The position numbers and the translations under genes are program-made. From Formivibrio citricus (GTDB lineage Bacteria > Pseudomonadota > Gammaproteobacteria > Burkholderiales > Chitinibacteraceae), in assembly GCF_900115065.1 (NCBI RefSeq), contig NZ_FOVE01000006.1, positions 1 to 64,000 of the forward strand: a stretch of 64,000 nucleotides of DNA, read 5' to 3'. The notes beneath the pieces were generated by a model. That model searched no databases. It had not been told where the DNA came from and saw only the letters and a list, made by a program, of their open reading frames with translations. Shown piece after piece: positions 1-8,511 of this stretch; the first letter of the stretch is position 1, and every line of letters begins with the position of its first letter.

Positions 1-345
1 CGATTCATTCCCGTCCGATTCAAAACCTGCCAGTGAAGCTCTGCAGCGTGTACGCATCAACTTCGTTATGCGTCGCGCAGCTGCGCTTCACTAAATAGCA
101 GTTTTTTCGGCCTGTATGAACCCCGGCTTCTCCGCCTATAAATAGAGGTTCACTTCCCGCTGCGCCGTAGCCGTCTATGAAAATGAACGTGTATTCGACC
201 TCACTTTTTGAAGCCTAATCCCGCGGCCCTTGAGGCCTAACCCCATCCCCGCGTGACCAAGTGCTTGTTTTACCGTGAGATCGCAGTTATAAAAAACTCA
301 TCCTGCCACGGAAATTACTTCAATGGAAGATGAGGCTTTCCGTGA
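1..345. other. Intergenic stretch without a recognisable gene
   Basis: I see no convincing coding region here. It holds a 12-bp palindrome GCGCAGCTGCGC at 75-86 and two similar 10-mers, GCCTAATCCC at 213-222 and GCCTAACCCC at 235-244. The cys operon terminator follows. A gene may lie left of the window, but nothing in this stretch shows its end. Confidence 0.5.
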
Positions 346-380
346 AACAAAAACGGCCCGCCATCCCAGGCGAGCCGTTT
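346..380 (-). terminator. Rho-independent terminator of the cys operon
   Basis: On the minus strand, 26 nt past the cysN stop, AAACGGC pairs with GCCGTTT (outer arms 351-357 and 374-380), with an inner GCC/GGC pairing. The U-tract is at 346-350. It ends the cysI-DUF934-cysH-cysD-cysN transcript. Confidence 0.8.
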
Positions 381-405
381 GCTATGCGAACACCCAATCC
401 CGAAC

Positions 406-1755
406 CTATTCCACCGCCAGAATCATCCCCGCTGCCGCAGTCTGGTTGGTCCCCGCGTCGATCAGGATGAATGCGCCGGTGGCCGGTAGCGTTTCGTAGC
501 TGTCGGCGGCGATGGGCTGGGCCAGCGCGATGCGGACCTGGGCGATGTCGTTCATCGCCAGCGTTTCGGCCTTGATGCGGTCGTGCAGGGCATGCACGTC
601 GAGCACGAACTCGATTTCCTGGATCTTGGCCTGCACCACGCGGCTGGTCTGCTTGAGCAGGTAGCGGCGGCGGGAATCGAGTGGCGTGGTATCCAGCCAG
701 CACAGGTCGGCTTGCAGGCGCTTGGTGGTGACGGGCTCCCTGCCGCTGGCGACGATCAGGTCGCCGCGCGAGACGTCGACGTTTTCCTTGAGCAGGATGG
801 TGACCGATTGCCCGGCGACGGCTTCATCCATCGGGCCTTCGAAACGCAGCACTTCATGCACGGTTGCCGGGGTGCCGGCGGGCAGGATGGTGACGACATC
901 GCCGGGTTTGACGCTGCCGGCTTCAATGCGGCCCTGATAGCCGCGGAAGCCGAAGACTTCCGATGCGGACGGGTCGGCGTTGTCCTGGCCTTCGGGGTAG
1001 GTGCGCTGCACATATTGCACCGGAAAGCGCAGGCCGATATCGTCTGAAGGCTGGCGCGGTTCCAGTGTTTCCAACACTTCCAGCAGGGTTGGGCCGGTGT
1101 ACCACGGCGCGGCATCGCTGCCGTCGACCACGTTGTCGCCTTCGAGCGCGGAAAGCGGAATGTAGTACACATCGGTGAGTCCGAGTTGGGCAGCGAATTC
1201 GGCGTAGGCCGAGCGGATGCGCTCGAACAGCGCCTGATCCCAGTCGACCAGATCCATCTTGTTGACCGCGACGATGATGTGCGGCAAGCCCAGCAGCTTG
1301 GCAATCGCGGAGTGGCGCTTGGTCTGCGTGAGCAGGATGTCGGTGCCGCTTCCCTCGGTGCGGATGCGGGTCGGGTCGATCAGGATCACCACAGCATCGG
1401 CGGTGCTGGCGCCGGTGATCATGTTGCGCGTGTACTGCTCGTGGCCCGGCGCGTCGGCGACGATGAACTTGCGGCGCGGCGTGGCGAAGTAGCGGTAGGC
1501 CACGTCGATGGTGATGCCCTGTTCTCGCTCGGCTTCGAGACCATCGGTCAGGAGCGACAGGTCGATCTGCTCGCCCAGCGTGCGCTTGTGCTTGGAGCGG
1601 GAAATCGCGGCAAGCTGGTCGATGAAGATGCCCTTGCTGTCGAACAGCAGGCGGCCGATCAGCGTGCTCTTGCCGTCGTCGACGCTGCCGGCGGTGATGA
1701 AGCGCAATACGCCGAGGTCGTCCTGTTCGCGGCTGGTTTCAATATTCGTATTCAT
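406..1755 (-). CDS. cysN: Sulfate adenylyltransferase subunit 1 (CysN)
   Basis: This is the GTPase subunit of ATP sulfurylase, which with CysD makes APS from sulfate and ATP in the cytoplasm. The 449-residue protein shows the P-loop GSVDDGKS at about residues 23-30, the G3 motif DAPGHEQY near 100 and the G4 motif NKMD near 165, followed by EF-Tu-like beta-barrel domains. The length fits CysN alone, with no APS-kinase (CysC) fusion, which agrees with the APS-type reductase upstream. Its ATG shares one base with the cysD stop (TGATG), so translation is probably coupled. It is the last gene of the cys operon. Confidence 0.96.
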   Translation of the reverse strand: MNTNIETSREQDDLGVLRFITAGSVDDGKSTLIGRLLFDSKGIFIDQLAAISRSKHKRTLGEQIDLSLLTDGLEAEREQGITIDVAYRYFATPRRKFIVADAPGHEQYTRNMITGASTADAVVILIDPTRIRTEGSGTDILLTQTKRHSAIAKLLGLPHIIVAVNKMDLVDWDQALFERIRSAYAEFAAQLGLTDVYYIPLSALEGDNVVDGSDAAPWYTGPTLLEVLETLEPRQPSDDIGLRFPVQYVQRTYPEGQDNADPSASEVFGFRGYQGRIEAGSVKPGDVVTILPAGTPATVHEVLRFEGPMDEAVAGQSVTILLKENVDVSRGDLIVASGREPVTTKRLQADLCWLDTTPLDSRRRYLLKQTSRVVQAKIQEIEFVLDVHALHDRIKAETLAMNDIAQVRIALAQPIAADSYETLPATGAFILIDAGTNQTAAAGMILAVE

Positions 1756-2663
1756 CAGAAATATCCTTCCTTCTTGCGACGCTCCATCGAGGCTTCCGAG
1801 GTCTGGTCGTCCATGCGGGTAGCGCCGCGTTCGGTGATTTCGGTGACGGCGGTTTCGGCGATGATGTCGGCCACCGTATGCGCTTGCGATTCAACCGGGC
1901 AGGTGCAGGAGATGTCGCCCACGGTACGGAAGCGCACGGAGGTTTTTTCGATCTGCTCGCCAGCCTGCGGCGGAGTGATCGGCGTGACCGGCACGGTCAG
2001 GCCGTTGCGGCGCACCACTTCGCGCTCGTGGGCGAAGTAGAGCGACGGCAGCGGGATGTTCTCGCGGGCGATGTACTGCCAGATGTCGAGCTCGGTCCAG
2101 TTGGAGATCGGGAACACGCGCATGTTCTCGCCGGAGAAAATCCGGGTGTTGTAGAGGTTCCACAGCTCCGGGCGCTGGTTTTTCGGGTCCCACTGGCCGA
2201 ATTCGTCGCGGAAGGAAAAGATGCGCTCCTTGGCGCGGGCTTTTTCCTCGTCGCGGCGCGCGCCGCCGATCAGCGCATCGAAGCGGTGTTCCTCGATGGC
2301 TTCGAGCAGCGTGACGGCCTGCGCAGCGTTGCGCGAGTCGGTTTCCTTGCGCAGCCGCACCGTGCCGCGCCGGATGGATTCCTCGACCTCGGCGACGATC
2401 AGCCGTTCGCCGAGTTCAGCCACGCGCTGGTCGCGGAAGGCGATCACTTCCGGGAAGTTGTGCCCGGTATCCACATGCAGTAGCGGGAAGGGCAGCTTGC
2501 CGGGGCGGAAAGCTTTTTCGGCGAGGCGCAATACCACGCAGGAATCCTTGCCGCCGGAGAACAACAGCGCCGGGCGCTCGAATTCGGCGGCGACCTCGCG
2601 CAGGATGTAGATGGCTTCGGCTTCCAGCCAGTCGAGATGGTTCAGGTTCTTGGTTGTCATCAT
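1755..2663 (-). CDS. cysD: Sulfate adenylyltransferase subunit 2 (CysD)
   Basis: This is the catalytic PAPS-reductase-fold subunit of ATP sulfurylase. It has 302 residues, the usual CysD length. The N-type ATP pyrophosphatase P-loop SGGKDS is near residue 36, followed by LHVDTGHNFPE and later GGARRDEEKARAKER. The C-terminus ends in the common ERKKKEGYF tail. The gene starts directly after the cysH stop. Two ATG codons stand in tandem at the start and either could be used. Confidence 0.96.
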   Translation of the reverse strand: MMTTKNLNHLDWLEAEAIYILREVAAEFERPALLFSGGKDSCVVLRLAEKAFRPGKLPFPLLHVDTGHNFPEVIAFRDQRVAELGERLIVAEVEESIRRGTVRLRKETDSRNAAQAVTLLEAIEEHRFDALIGGARRDEEKARAKERIFSFRDEFGQWDPKNQRPELWNLYNTRIFSGENMRVFPISNWTELDIWQYIARENIPLPSLYFAHEREVVRRNGLTVPVTPITPPQAGEQIEKTSVRFRTVGDISCTCPVESQAHTVADIIAETAVTEITERGATRMDDQTSEASMERRKKEGYF

Positions 2664-3368
2664 TCATTCCTTTGCCGGTTTGACATGCAAACCGCATTCT
2701 TTCGAATCACTGCTTTCCCACCACCAGCGCCCGGCGCGGATGTCCTCGCCCGGACGGATCGCTCGGGTACAGGGCTCGCAGCCAATCGAGGGGTAGCCGC
2801 GCTGATGTAGCGGGTTGAACGGTACGTTGAATGCCTCGATGTAGGCCCAGACGTCTTCCTCGCTCCAGTCGGCGAGCGGGCTGAATTTTTCCAGTCCATG
2901 CGTCGAATCGAATTCCTGCAACGGCAGCGCGGTGCGGGTCACGGCTTGGGCGCGGCGCAGGCCGGTAATCCAGGCTTTCTTGCCCGCGAGCGCACGTTGC
3001 AGCGGCTTCACCTTGCGGATCTCGCAGCAGCGCTTTCTGAGTTCCACGCTTTCGTACATCGCGTTGAGGCCGTGGTCGCGTACATACGCCTCGACATCGG
3101 CCGCTTCCGGCTGGAAGCGCTCAATCGTGATGCCGTAATGCGCTTCGGCGCGGGCGAGCGTATCGAGCGTTTCCTTGTGCAGGCGGCCGGTTTCCAGCGT
3201 GAAGAGGCCGATCGGCAATTTCAGGCGGGCGACCAGATCGGTCAGCGCCATGTCTTCCGCGCCGAGGCTGTTGGCGAGCGTGGCGGGGGCAAACTCCGTC
3301 GCGATTCGGCGCAGCAGCGCTTCGGCGGCTTCGATACGGCCCTGGAGTTCGGGCGAAAGTCCGCTCAT
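2664..3368 (-). CDS. cysH: Adenylyl-sulfate reductase (assimilatory, CysH family)
   Basis: It reduces activated sulfate to sulfite using thioredoxin or glutathione. The 234-residue protein has the CysH core (NSLGAEDMALTDL, then LETGRLHKET) and the four cluster cysteines typical of [4Fe-4S] enzymes: KRCCEIRKVKPL near residue 120 and GCEPCTRA near 205. The catalytic ECGLH motif is near the C-terminus. The cluster cysteines mark the APS-using rather than the PAPS-using subtype, so no APS kinase is needed, and none is seen in the operon. It overlaps the upstream DUF934 gene by 4 nt. Confidence 0.94.
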   Translation of the reverse strand: MSGLSPELQGRIEAAEALLRRIATEFAPATLANSLGAEDMALTDLVARLKLPIGLFTLETGRLHKETLDTLARAEAHYGITIERFQPEAADVEAYVRDHGLNAMYESVELRKRCCEIRKVKPLQRALAGKKAWITGLRRAQAVTRTALPLQEFDSTHGLEKFSPLADWSEEDVWAYIEAFNVPFNPLHQRGYPSIGCEPCTRAIRPGEDIRAGRWWWESSDSKECGLHVKPAKE

Positions 3369-3868
3369 GCCGCACCTCCGCGTGCCACGCGCCGGTAGAG
3401 CGGTTGTAGCAGATTGGCAGAGGCTTGATAGACCTCGCTGAAATCGGCGAGGCCATTCAGGGCATCGCGGATATTTTTGTCTTCACGCACGGCAAAGGCA
3501 TCAAACCCCACGCGCTGCATGTAGAACAACTGGTCGCGCAGCACGTCGCCAATCGCGCGCAGTTCGCCGGCAAAGCCGTAGCGGGTACGCAGCAGGAAGG
3601 CGGTGCTGTAGCCGCGCCCGTCGCGGAACACCGGGAAATCGACCGCGATCAGCGGCAAGCTGGCGAGATCGTCAACCAGTGCAGCCGGATCGTCATCGGG
3701 ATTCAGCCACACGCCGACATCCTTGCGGGCCTTGAGCGCGCCGCGCTCGGCCAGCCAGCGCGTCAACGGGACGATGATCTTGCCGGTTTCGGGAAGCGGT
3801 GCATCGGCTTCGCGCAGCACGGTCCAGTCATCCTGAACCACTTCCTTGTTGCGAATGATTTCAGCCAT
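3365..3868 (-). CDS. DUF934 family protein of the sulfite reductase operon
   Basis: This 167-residue protein belongs to the DUF934 family, which is nearly always encoded beside assimilatory sulfite reductase; its biochemical role is not settled. I start it at 3868 (MAEIIRNKEVVQDDW). The longer open frame upstream is only the antisense-like extension through cysI. Visible family features include VWLNPDDDP and the FPVFRDGRGYSTA stretch near the middle. It overlaps cysI by 8 nt and cysH by 4 nt, so it sits inside a tightly coupled operon. A role in sulfite reductase assembly or electron delivery is inference from context only. Confidence 0.88.
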   Translation of the reverse strand: MAEIIRNKEVVQDDWTVLREADAPLPETGKIIVPLTRWLAERGALKARKDVGVWLNPDDDPAALVDDLASLPLIAVDFPVFRDGRGYSTAFLLRTRYGFAGELRAIGDVLRDQLFYMQRVGFDAFAVREDKNIRDALNGLADFSEVYQASANLLQPLYRRVARGGAA

Positions 3869-5561
3869 GGGCGGCCTCCTTCCTGTGGGCATCGGCGCCA
3901 TAAACGGCAAATTTGAACGGGTCGGCGCCCAGGCGGTCGACGGTATCGATGAAGCGCTCGCCGTCGATGCGGTGTAGCAGATAGGCTCGCAGCAGCTTGT
4001 CCACTGCAGGCGGCACTTCCTGCGCGGAAAGCGACGGGCCGATGACCTTGCCCAGCGCGGCTTCCCGACGCTGGCCGGCGTGATGCCCGGCATGGCCGCC
4101 CAGCGTGAGCTGGTAGAACTCCTCGCCGTTCTTGTCGACGCCCAGAATGCCGATATGCCCGACGTGGTGGTGGCTGCAGGAATTCATGCAGCCGGAAATG
4201 TTGATCGAGATGTCGCCGATGTCGAACAGGTAGTCGAAGTCGTCGATCTGTTCCTGGATGGCCTGCGCCAGCGGAATCGAGCGCGCATTGGCCAGCGAGC
4301 AGAAATCGCCGCCGGGGCAGGCAATGATGTCGGTCGCAAGCCCGATGTTCGGCGTAGCGAGCCCGGCGGCCTTGGCCTTTTTCCAGAGCGAAAACAGGTC
4401 GCTCAAGCGAACGTCGGCGAGTGCCAGATTCTGTTCGTGGGTGACGCGCAGTTCGCCAAAACTGAACTGATCCGCCCAGTCGGCCACCTGCTGCATCTGT
4501 TCCGCGGTCAGATCACCGGGCGCGGTGCCGGTCGGTTTGAGCGACAAGGTGACGCTGGCGTAGCCCGGCTGCTTGTGAGCGCGCACGCTACGGCTGACCC
4601 AGCGGGCAAAGGCGACATTGTCGGCCTTGTGTTGTTCGAAACCGGCATCGGTGGCCGGCAGGGTTTCGTAGAGCGGATCGGTGAAATGGCCGGCAACGCG
4701 GGCCAGTTCTTCGCCGGTGAGCGTGGCGGGGCCGTCTTTCAGGTGCGCCCATTCCTTCTCGACTTCGGCCGCGAAGGCTTCCACGCCCAGCGCCTTGAGC
4801 AGAATCTTGATCCGCGCCTTGTACTTGTTGTCGCGCCGCCCGAAGCGGTTGTAAACGCGCAGGATGGCTTCGACGTAGGTGAAAAGATGCGGCCAGGGCA
4901 GGTCTTCGCGGACCACGCTGCCGATGATCGGCGTGCGCCCCAGCCCGCCGCCAACGATGACGCGGATCAGCGTTTCCCCGTTAACGTCTTTGTAAAGCTG
5001 CAGACCGATGTCATGCACCGTGAGCGCGACGCGGTTTTCTTCGGTGCCACTGACGGCGATCTTGAACTTGCGCGGCAGATGGGCGAACTCCGGGTGGAAG
5101 GTCGACCACTGGCGCAGCAGTTCGCAATACGGGCGCGGGTCGACGATCTCGTCGGGGGCCACGCCGGCGAACTGGTCGCTGGTGACGTTGCGCACGCAGT
5201 TGCCGGAGGTCTGGATGGCGTGCATCTGCACCTTGGCGAGTTCGGCGAGGATTTCGGGCGCGTCGTCGAGTTCCGGCCAGTTGAACTGCACGTTTTGCCG
5301 CGTGGTGAAATGCGCGTAGCCGCGGTCGTAGCGGGTAGCGATATCGGCGAGCGCGCGCAGTTGCCGCGAGGACAGCAAACCGTAGGGAATCGCCACGCGC
5401 AGCATGTGCGCATGGCGCTGCATGTAGAGGCCGTTCTGCAGGCGCAGCGGCAGGAACTCTTCGTTGCTCAACTCGCCGTTGCGAAAGCGCCGGACCTGAT
5501 CTCGGAACTGCACGACGCGTTCGTCGACGATTTTCTGGTCGTAATGATCGTAGCGGTACAT
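3861..5561 (-). CDS. cysI: Nitrite/sulfite reductase hemoprotein (CysI-type)
   Basis: This siroheme- and [4Fe-4S]-containing reductase makes sulfide from sulfite. The protein has two ferredoxin-like/siroheme repeats. The cluster cysteines are visible as CPGGDFC (CX5C, near residue 430) and CMNSC (CX3C, near 470). NCVRNVTSDQFAGV and the N-terminal FRNGELSNEEF are typical of the family. I chose the ATG at 5561 (MYRYDHYDQ, 566 aa); the in-frame alternative at 5576 is a TTG. No cysJ flavoprotein is in the operon, so electrons may come from ferredoxin or another reductase. First gene of the operon. Confidence 0.93.
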   Translation of the reverse strand: MYRYDHYDQKIVDERVVQFRDQVRRFRNGELSNEEFLPLRLQNGLYMQRHAHMLRVAIPYGLLSSRQLRALADIATRYDRGYAHFTTRQNVQFNWPELDDAPEILAELAKVQMHAIQTSGNCVRNVTSDQFAGVAPDEIVDPRPYCELLRQWSTFHPEFAHLPRKFKIAVSGTEENRVALTVHDIGLQLYKDVNGETLIRVIVGGGLGRTPIIGSVVREDLPWPHLFTYVEAILRVYNRFGRRDNKYKARIKILLKALGVEAFAAEVEKEWAHLKDGPATLTGEELARVAGHFTDPLYETLPATDAGFEQHKADNVAFARWVSRSVRAHKQPGYASVTLSLKPTGTAPGDLTAEQMQQVADWADQFSFGELRVTHEQNLALADVRLSDLFSLWKKAKAAGLATPNIGLATDIIACPGGDFCSLANARSIPLAQAIQEQIDDFDYLFDIGDISINISGCMNSCSHHHVGHIGILGVDKNGEEFYQLTLGGHAGHHAGQRREAALGKVIGPSLSAQEVPPAVDKLLRAYLLHRIDGERFIDTVDRLGADPFKFAVYGADAHRKEAAHG

Positions 5562-5582
5562 GACTGGATAGCCCAAAGTGGC

Positions 5583-5636
5583 ATGAATGGCACCATCTTA
5601 AACAGGGCCATTCATAGCGTAAAAGAATTTGATTCT
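5583..5636 (-). promoter_or_regulatory. cys operon leader: stem-loop and candidate operator
   Basis: Upstream of cysI there is a perfect 9-bp inverted repeat, ATGAATGGC (5583-5591) and GCCATTCAT (5607-5615), with a 15-nt loop. Next to it is AGAAT-N3-ATTCT (5624-5636) in an AT-rich context. The first could form an RNA hairpin in the leader. The second looks like a dimeric operator, possibly for a CysB-type regulator. The sequence supports the symmetry; the regulator is a guess. Confidence 0.4.
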
Positions 5637-5645
5637 ATTTCTTAA

Positions 5646-7121
5646 TTACGAAATGTTCTCGTTCACGGCGCTGCTATTGAGCAGGCCGCGGGAGAGATCA
5701 ATGACTTCGCTTGCTGTTAGACCAACGCCCAGAGGGTGTGTCTGTCTCCAGACGTCGGCGGCGGCGCCGTGTAGCCACGCGGCGCAACTAGTGGCTTCGA
5801 AGCTGTCGAGCCCTTGCGCCCACAGTGCGGCCAAGATGCCGCACAACGCATCGCCCTGCCCGGCATTGCTCAGGGCAGCGTTGCCGCTGCCGTTGATGCG
5901 CCAGCGCTGGTCCGTGCAGACGACGGTGCCCGTGCCCTTGAGCTGCACGGTGGAGTTACAGCGCTGCGCCAGCGTTTGTGCGGCCCCGATGCGGTCGCGC
6001 TGGATTTCGCGGGAAGTGCAGCCGAGCAGCCGCGCGGCTTCGGCAGGGTGAGGGGTGATGACGCTGGGCGCACTGCGCTCATGCAACAGCGTTTGCAGGC
6101 CGGCTTGCTGTGCAATCAGGTTGAGCGCATCGGCATCGAGGATCAGAGGAAGCGGCTCGTGCAGAAGCTGCTTGAGCAACAGCAGTGCGGCTTCGCTCTG
6201 CCCGAGGCCTGGGCCGGCGACCAGCAGCGTCTTGTCGGGATGCGTTGCCAGTGTTTGGGCGGAATGCAGCATGAGTTCCGGCTGGGCTGGGTCGAAGGCC
6301 GGGTGATTTTCAGCGAGGAAACCGACCCTGACCTTGCCGGTACCAAGCTTGAGTGCCGCACGTCCGGCCAGCAACGGCGCGCCGAGCATGCCGTCCGCAC
6401 CGCCGAAAATGGCCACGCTGCCGAAGCGGCCCTTGTGCGAGTCGGCGGGGCGTTGCAGCTTTTGCAGGGCAGCGGGCGGGGCATCGACCAGCTCGCCGTC
6501 TGCCGGCGGGAAATGGCGAGCTTCTATTCCCAGCGTTTCCACTTCGACCAGTCCGGCATGGTCGCGTCCGACGCCGGTATGCAGGCCGGGTTTGTCCACG
6601 ATGTAGGTCAGCGTTTGCGCGGCGCGAACGGCGATGTCATGGGTCGCACCGGTGAAGGCATCCAGTCCGCTGGGAACGTCGATGGCCAGCACGGGTTTGC
6701 CGCTGGCGTTGAGCGCGCGGATCAAGTCTTGTGTCCGCGAGTCGAATTCACGGGAGAAGCCGATGCCGAACAGCGCATCGACGATCAGATCGTAACGGGG
6801 AAAATCGGGTGTGGGAGCCGGCTTGCTGCCAGCCGCCTGCCAGCAGGCAAAGGCTTGCGCTGCATCGCCGCGGTAAGCGGGTTCGTTCAGAAACCAGCAC
6901 GCGGATTCAAGCCCGTTCTCGTGCAGGATTCGCGCGCAAACGAGACCGTCGCCGCCGTTGTTGCCAGGCCCGCACAGCACCAGTACGCGGTTGGCTTTCG
7001 GGTGTTGCCGCAGGATCAGTTCGGCGGCTGCCAAGCCTGCGCGCTCCATGAGCGGCAGTCCTTCGCCCAAGGCCGCGGTTTCGATCTGGCGGATGGAATC
7101 CAGGGCGAAGAGCGGCTTCAT
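5646..7121 (-). CDS. nnr: Bifunctional NAD(P)H-hydrate repair enzyme (epimerase plus ADP-dependent dehydratase)
   Basis: It repairs hydrated NADH and NADPH. The N-terminal YjeF_N epimerase domain (about residues 1-215) shows GPGNNGGDGLVCARIL and the later AIDVPSGLD. The C-terminal carbohydrate-kinase-like dehydratase domain (about 230-490) shows HKGRFGSVAIFGG, ITPHPAEAARLLG and NAGQGDALCGILAAL. I start at 7121 (MKPLFALDSIRQIE, 491 aa), the usual length. The extra frame upstream is a shadow of the PilZ gene. Its ATG overlaps the upstream gene's stop (ATGA). It is the last gene of an mrcA-led run. Confidence 0.93.
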   Translation of the reverse strand: MKPLFALDSIRQIETAALGEGLPLMERAGLAAAELILRQHPKANRVLVLCGPGNNGGDGLVCARILHENGLESACWFLNEPAYRGDAAQAFACWQAAGSKPAPTPDFPRYDLIVDALFGIGFSREFDSRTQDLIRALNASGKPVLAIDVPSGLDAFTGATHDIAVRAAQTLTYIVDKPGLHTGVGRDHAGLVEVETLGIEARHFPPADGELVDAPPAALQKLQRPADSHKGRFGSVAIFGGADGMLGAPLLAGRAALKLGTGKVRVGFLAENHPAFDPAQPELMLHSAQTLATHPDKTLLVAGPGLGQSEAALLLLKQLLHEPLPLILDADALNLIAQQAGLQTLLHERSAPSVITPHPAEAARLLGCTSREIQRDRIGAAQTLAQRCNSTVQLKGTGTVVCTDQRWRINGSGNAALSNAGQGDALCGILAALWAQGLDSFEATSCAAWLHGAAADVWRQTHPLGVGLTASEVIDLSRGLLNSSAVNENIS

Positions 7122-7876
7122 TCGCGGGCCATCCGGCTGCGTTCGATGCGGTTGATGTAGCGCTGGATCAGCGTCTGCTCGCCGCCGGACAAGTTCATGA
7201 AACGGCAGCCGATCCTCGTTCCGGCGCGGGCGCGGTTTTCCTGCAGGCTGCAGACCAGCAGATCGACCTCCAGGCAACCGGTTTCCGGCAGCTCCAGCCG
7301 ACAGCCGTGCAGTTGCATGCCGGGCACCAGCTCCATGGGCAAGGGGCCGGGCAGCGCGATGCCGCCCTGACTGATGTCGATGATTGCCACATCCAGACAG
7401 GTATCGGTTTGCCCGAGGGGAATGCGGCAAATCACGGGTTGCCGCGCAGGGATATCGAGACGGTAATAATCGCGCCGCTGTACATGCAGGATGAAATCGG
7501 GGCGCCCGGTGCGAAAGGCGGGGCGTCCCTGGTGCTCGATACGGACGGGCTTGGGGGCGTCGAACTGGATGTGCACCCGGTCGAGGCTGCTGATGCAGAC
7601 CAGCTTCGACCCTTGTTCCAATACCTTGTTGATGTGTTCGTCCGGGCTGACGTCAAAAAACAGGTTCGTATCGGTGACCTGCAGCAAGGCGCTCAAGGCA
7701 AAAGGCTCGCGTTTTTTCGGCGGATAGAGGCAGATCAGCTCGGGCCGTCTGGCGAGCCGCACCAGCAGATGCTGGATCTGGGCTTCGGTGTCGATCAGGT
7801 AAGGCGCCGTATTCTCAAGCGAGAGCGGGGCGAGCGTGGCGTGGTCGGTCATCTGTTGTTTATAACCTTCTGACAC
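7118..7876 (-). CDS. YcgR-like flagellar brake / PilZ domain protein
   Basis: This is a probable cyclic di-GMP effector. The N-terminal half is a YcgR-type domain (about residues 20-120). The C-terminal PilZ domain (about 130-250) carries the RRDYYR variant of the RxxxR ligand motif, DISQGGIALPG (the DxSxxG motif) and GCRFMNLSGGE. The intact motifs suggest it can bind c-di-GMP. Proteins of this kind slow flagellar rotation or alter surface behaviour; the target here is unknown. The start at 7876 is GTG; an ATG at 7852 is possible. It sits between a nucleotidyltransferase-like gene and nnr. Confidence 0.85.
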   Translation of the reverse strand: MSEGYKQQMTDHATLAPLSLENTAPYLIDTEAQIQHLLVRLARRPELICLYPPKKREPFALSALLQVTDTNLFFDVSPDEHINKVLEQGSKLVCISSLDRVHIQFDAPKPVRIEHQGRPAFRTGRPDFILHVQRRDYYRLDIPARQPVICRIPLGQTDTCLDVAIIDISQGGIALPGPLPMELVPGMQLHGCRLELPETGCLEVDLLVCSLQENRARAGTRIGCRFMNLSGGEQTLIQRYINRIERSRMARE

Positions 7877-7905
7877 AAGCTTCTCAAGCCGGCTCCGGAA
7901 AGCAT

Positions 7906-8511
7906 TCAGGCCATGACGGGGGCTGCCAGCAGTTTTTCCACTTCCGCCCGCGTGGCGCGAGCTTCGTTTTTTGCCTGATTGCGCTCGGCGGACAGGGGGC
8001 GCAGGTGTAGCTTGACCGGCGTTTCGTCGAACCAGAAAGCCAGCGTCGGAAAGTCGTCGTACCGGTGAGCTCCGTTTGCTTCCCGGTGCTGGTACTCGAT
8101 TTTCTGATCGATCAGGAAAAACTCGATGGACTTGGGATCGTCGTGATACAGGATCAGGTTGATGTCCGAATGCGGCCCCGCGACGCCGGACAGAACCGAG
8201 CCAGTCAGGCAGGGCCGGAATTCGGCCAGAAGCCGCATCAGGTAAAGGCTTTTCTGGCGAAGCTGGCGTAACAATGCCTCATGCTCCGGTTCAAATATGG
8301 CGCGGTGCTGCGCCAGCGCGTCTTCGATTTCCTGGTTCGATGGCAGGTTCGCGGTTTCCGTGACACCCAGTTGTTGAGCTGCCTTGCGTTTTGCTGCCGA
8401 AAAATCTGCGGCATGTCCTTCGGCCAGAAGCCGGGCGGCGCGGGCGGCCACTTCCTGCCTGATGTTGGCAGACTGGCGCCCGCTTGCGGCTGAGGCGTTC
8501 TTGCGCTTCAA
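7906..8511 (-). CDS. Nucleotidyltransferase-like protein of unknown function
   Basis: This 201-residue protein has a lysine/arginine-rich N-terminus. The central segment, LTGSVLSGVAGPHSDINLILYHDD (near residues 105-128), resembles the GSx...SDxDL core of the nucleotidyltransferase superfamily, although SDIN replaces the usual SDID, so activity is uncertain. The middle is rich in helices with QHRAIFEPEHEALLRQLRQ. The start overlaps the mrcA stop by 4 nt, so the two genes are probably translationally coupled. I do not recognise a named family. Substrate and role are open. Confidence 0.7.
   Translation of the reverse strand: MKRKNASAASGRQSANIRQEVAARAARLLAEGHAADFSAAKRKAAQQLGVTETANLPSNQEIEDALAQHRAIFEPEHEALLRQLRQKSLYLMRLLAEFRPCLTGSVLSGVAGPHSDINLILYHDDPKSIEFFLIDQKIEYQHREANGAHRYDDFPTLAFWFDETPVKLHLRPLSAERNQAKNEARATRAEVEKLLAAPVMA

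Noticed and set aside
4080-5645. Long open frame antisense to cysI (521 codons)
   Set aside because: It mirrors cysI exactly and has no protein-like motifs; long antisense frames are a codon-bias effect of GC-rich DNA.
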